NCBI GenBank assembly: GCA_943737045.1
Contig: CALSFV010000134.1
Coordinates: forward strand, 62,001-126,000
Origin: Parapristionchus giblindavisi
Taxonomy: Eukaryota; Nematoda; Chromadorea; Rhabditida; Diplogasteridae
Direction of reading: 5' to 3'
DNA length: 64,000 nucleotides
How positions within the stretch are numbered: position 1 is the first letter of the stretch; each line of letters opens with the position of its first letter. The notes beneath the pieces are model-generated. The model was not told the DNA's origin and did no database searches. It saw only the letters and a list, made by a program, of their open reading frames with translations. The position numbers and the translations under genes were made by a program. This document shows, piece by piece, positions 63,788 to 64,000 of the stretch.

Positions 63788-64000
63788 AACAAGGGAAGTC
63801 TTTTATGTCTCAGTGAGAACTTTAAATAAGAGTATTTTTCCTCGATAGGTATAGGTAAAATATGATAGGAGCCAAAAAATTATCTGTTGCCATGCACTTT
63901 CAGATTTTATATAATTAATTTTATTTTTTTTTGTGAAAAAAAGCAATTTTTAAGTGCACATGCATTATTTTTCTTATTGCTCTTTCAGGGGCTAATCATT
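63788..64000. mobile_element. Foldback A-type copy, cut by the window end
   Basis: Starts ACAAGGGAAGTCTTTTATG; TAA precedes CAAGGG. The sequence then matches one arm of foldback A (44574 onward): GAGTATTTTTCCTCGATAG, CATGCACTTTC and GATTTTATATAA. Its first bases directly adjoin a MetRS exon. Confidence 0.8.

Overview
The window is eukaryotic: every recognisable gene is broken by short introns (many 40-60 bp) with GT...AG ends, and all proteins that can be read are metazoan. I favour a nematode. The methionyl-tRNA synthetase carries a C-terminal EMAPII-type domain (known from C. elegans), the novel PKC is closest to the TPA-1 type, and two genes sit about 130 bp apart on one strand, as in nematode operons. 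This is an inference; a related small-genome invertebrate is not excluded. Intergenic and intronic DNA is AT-rich and packed with inverted-repeat elements.

Layout. 1-3400: repeats only (a foldback with nested MITEs, a 120-bp satellite, a GC-rich interspersed repeat). 3441-11017 (+): C-terminal part of the autophagy adaptor WDFY3/Alfy/Blue cheese, with PH-BEACH, WD40 and FYVE. 12337-14070 (-): unrecognised Pro/Ser-rich protein. 14796-16856 (-): complete Wnt gene, Wnt5/cwn-2-like. 21511-25995 (+): seven-TM neuropeptide receptor of NPY/NPF type. 29166-36808 (+): novel protein kinase C of delta/theta (TPA-1) class. 37156-40111 (-): TRMT112, head to head with 40518-41572 (+) RPS11, followed by 41706-42677 (+), a tail-anchored MSP-domain (VAP-like) protein. 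42780-57575 (-): nucleolar rRNA-processing factor ESF1, spread over 14.8 kb because two introns (5.7 and about 6.9 kb) are filled with nested foldbacks. 57860-63785 (-): C-terminal part of methionyl-tRNA synthetase plus EMAPII domain; its 5' end is outside the window.

The genes form no single pathway; several are housekeeping translation or ribosome genes (RPS11, TRMT112, ESF1, MetRS) and the rest are signalling or autophagy genes.

The most striking content is the mobile DNA. From the sequence I can separate: (i) MITEs ending CATA...TATG with clear 8-bp target duplications (hAT-like), (ii) foldbacks ending CAAGGG or TGCA/TGT with TTA or TAA duplications (PIF/Harbinger-like), (iii) elements ending CAGTAGCGGCC with TA duplications (Tc1/mariner-like), plus a decayed mariner transposase, and (iv) very large foldbacks with arms up to about 1 kb. 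Four unrelated foldbacks contain tRNA-like segments with a TTCGA-type B box. These long inverted repeats lie inside introns of transcribed genes and would fold into long double-stranded RNA.
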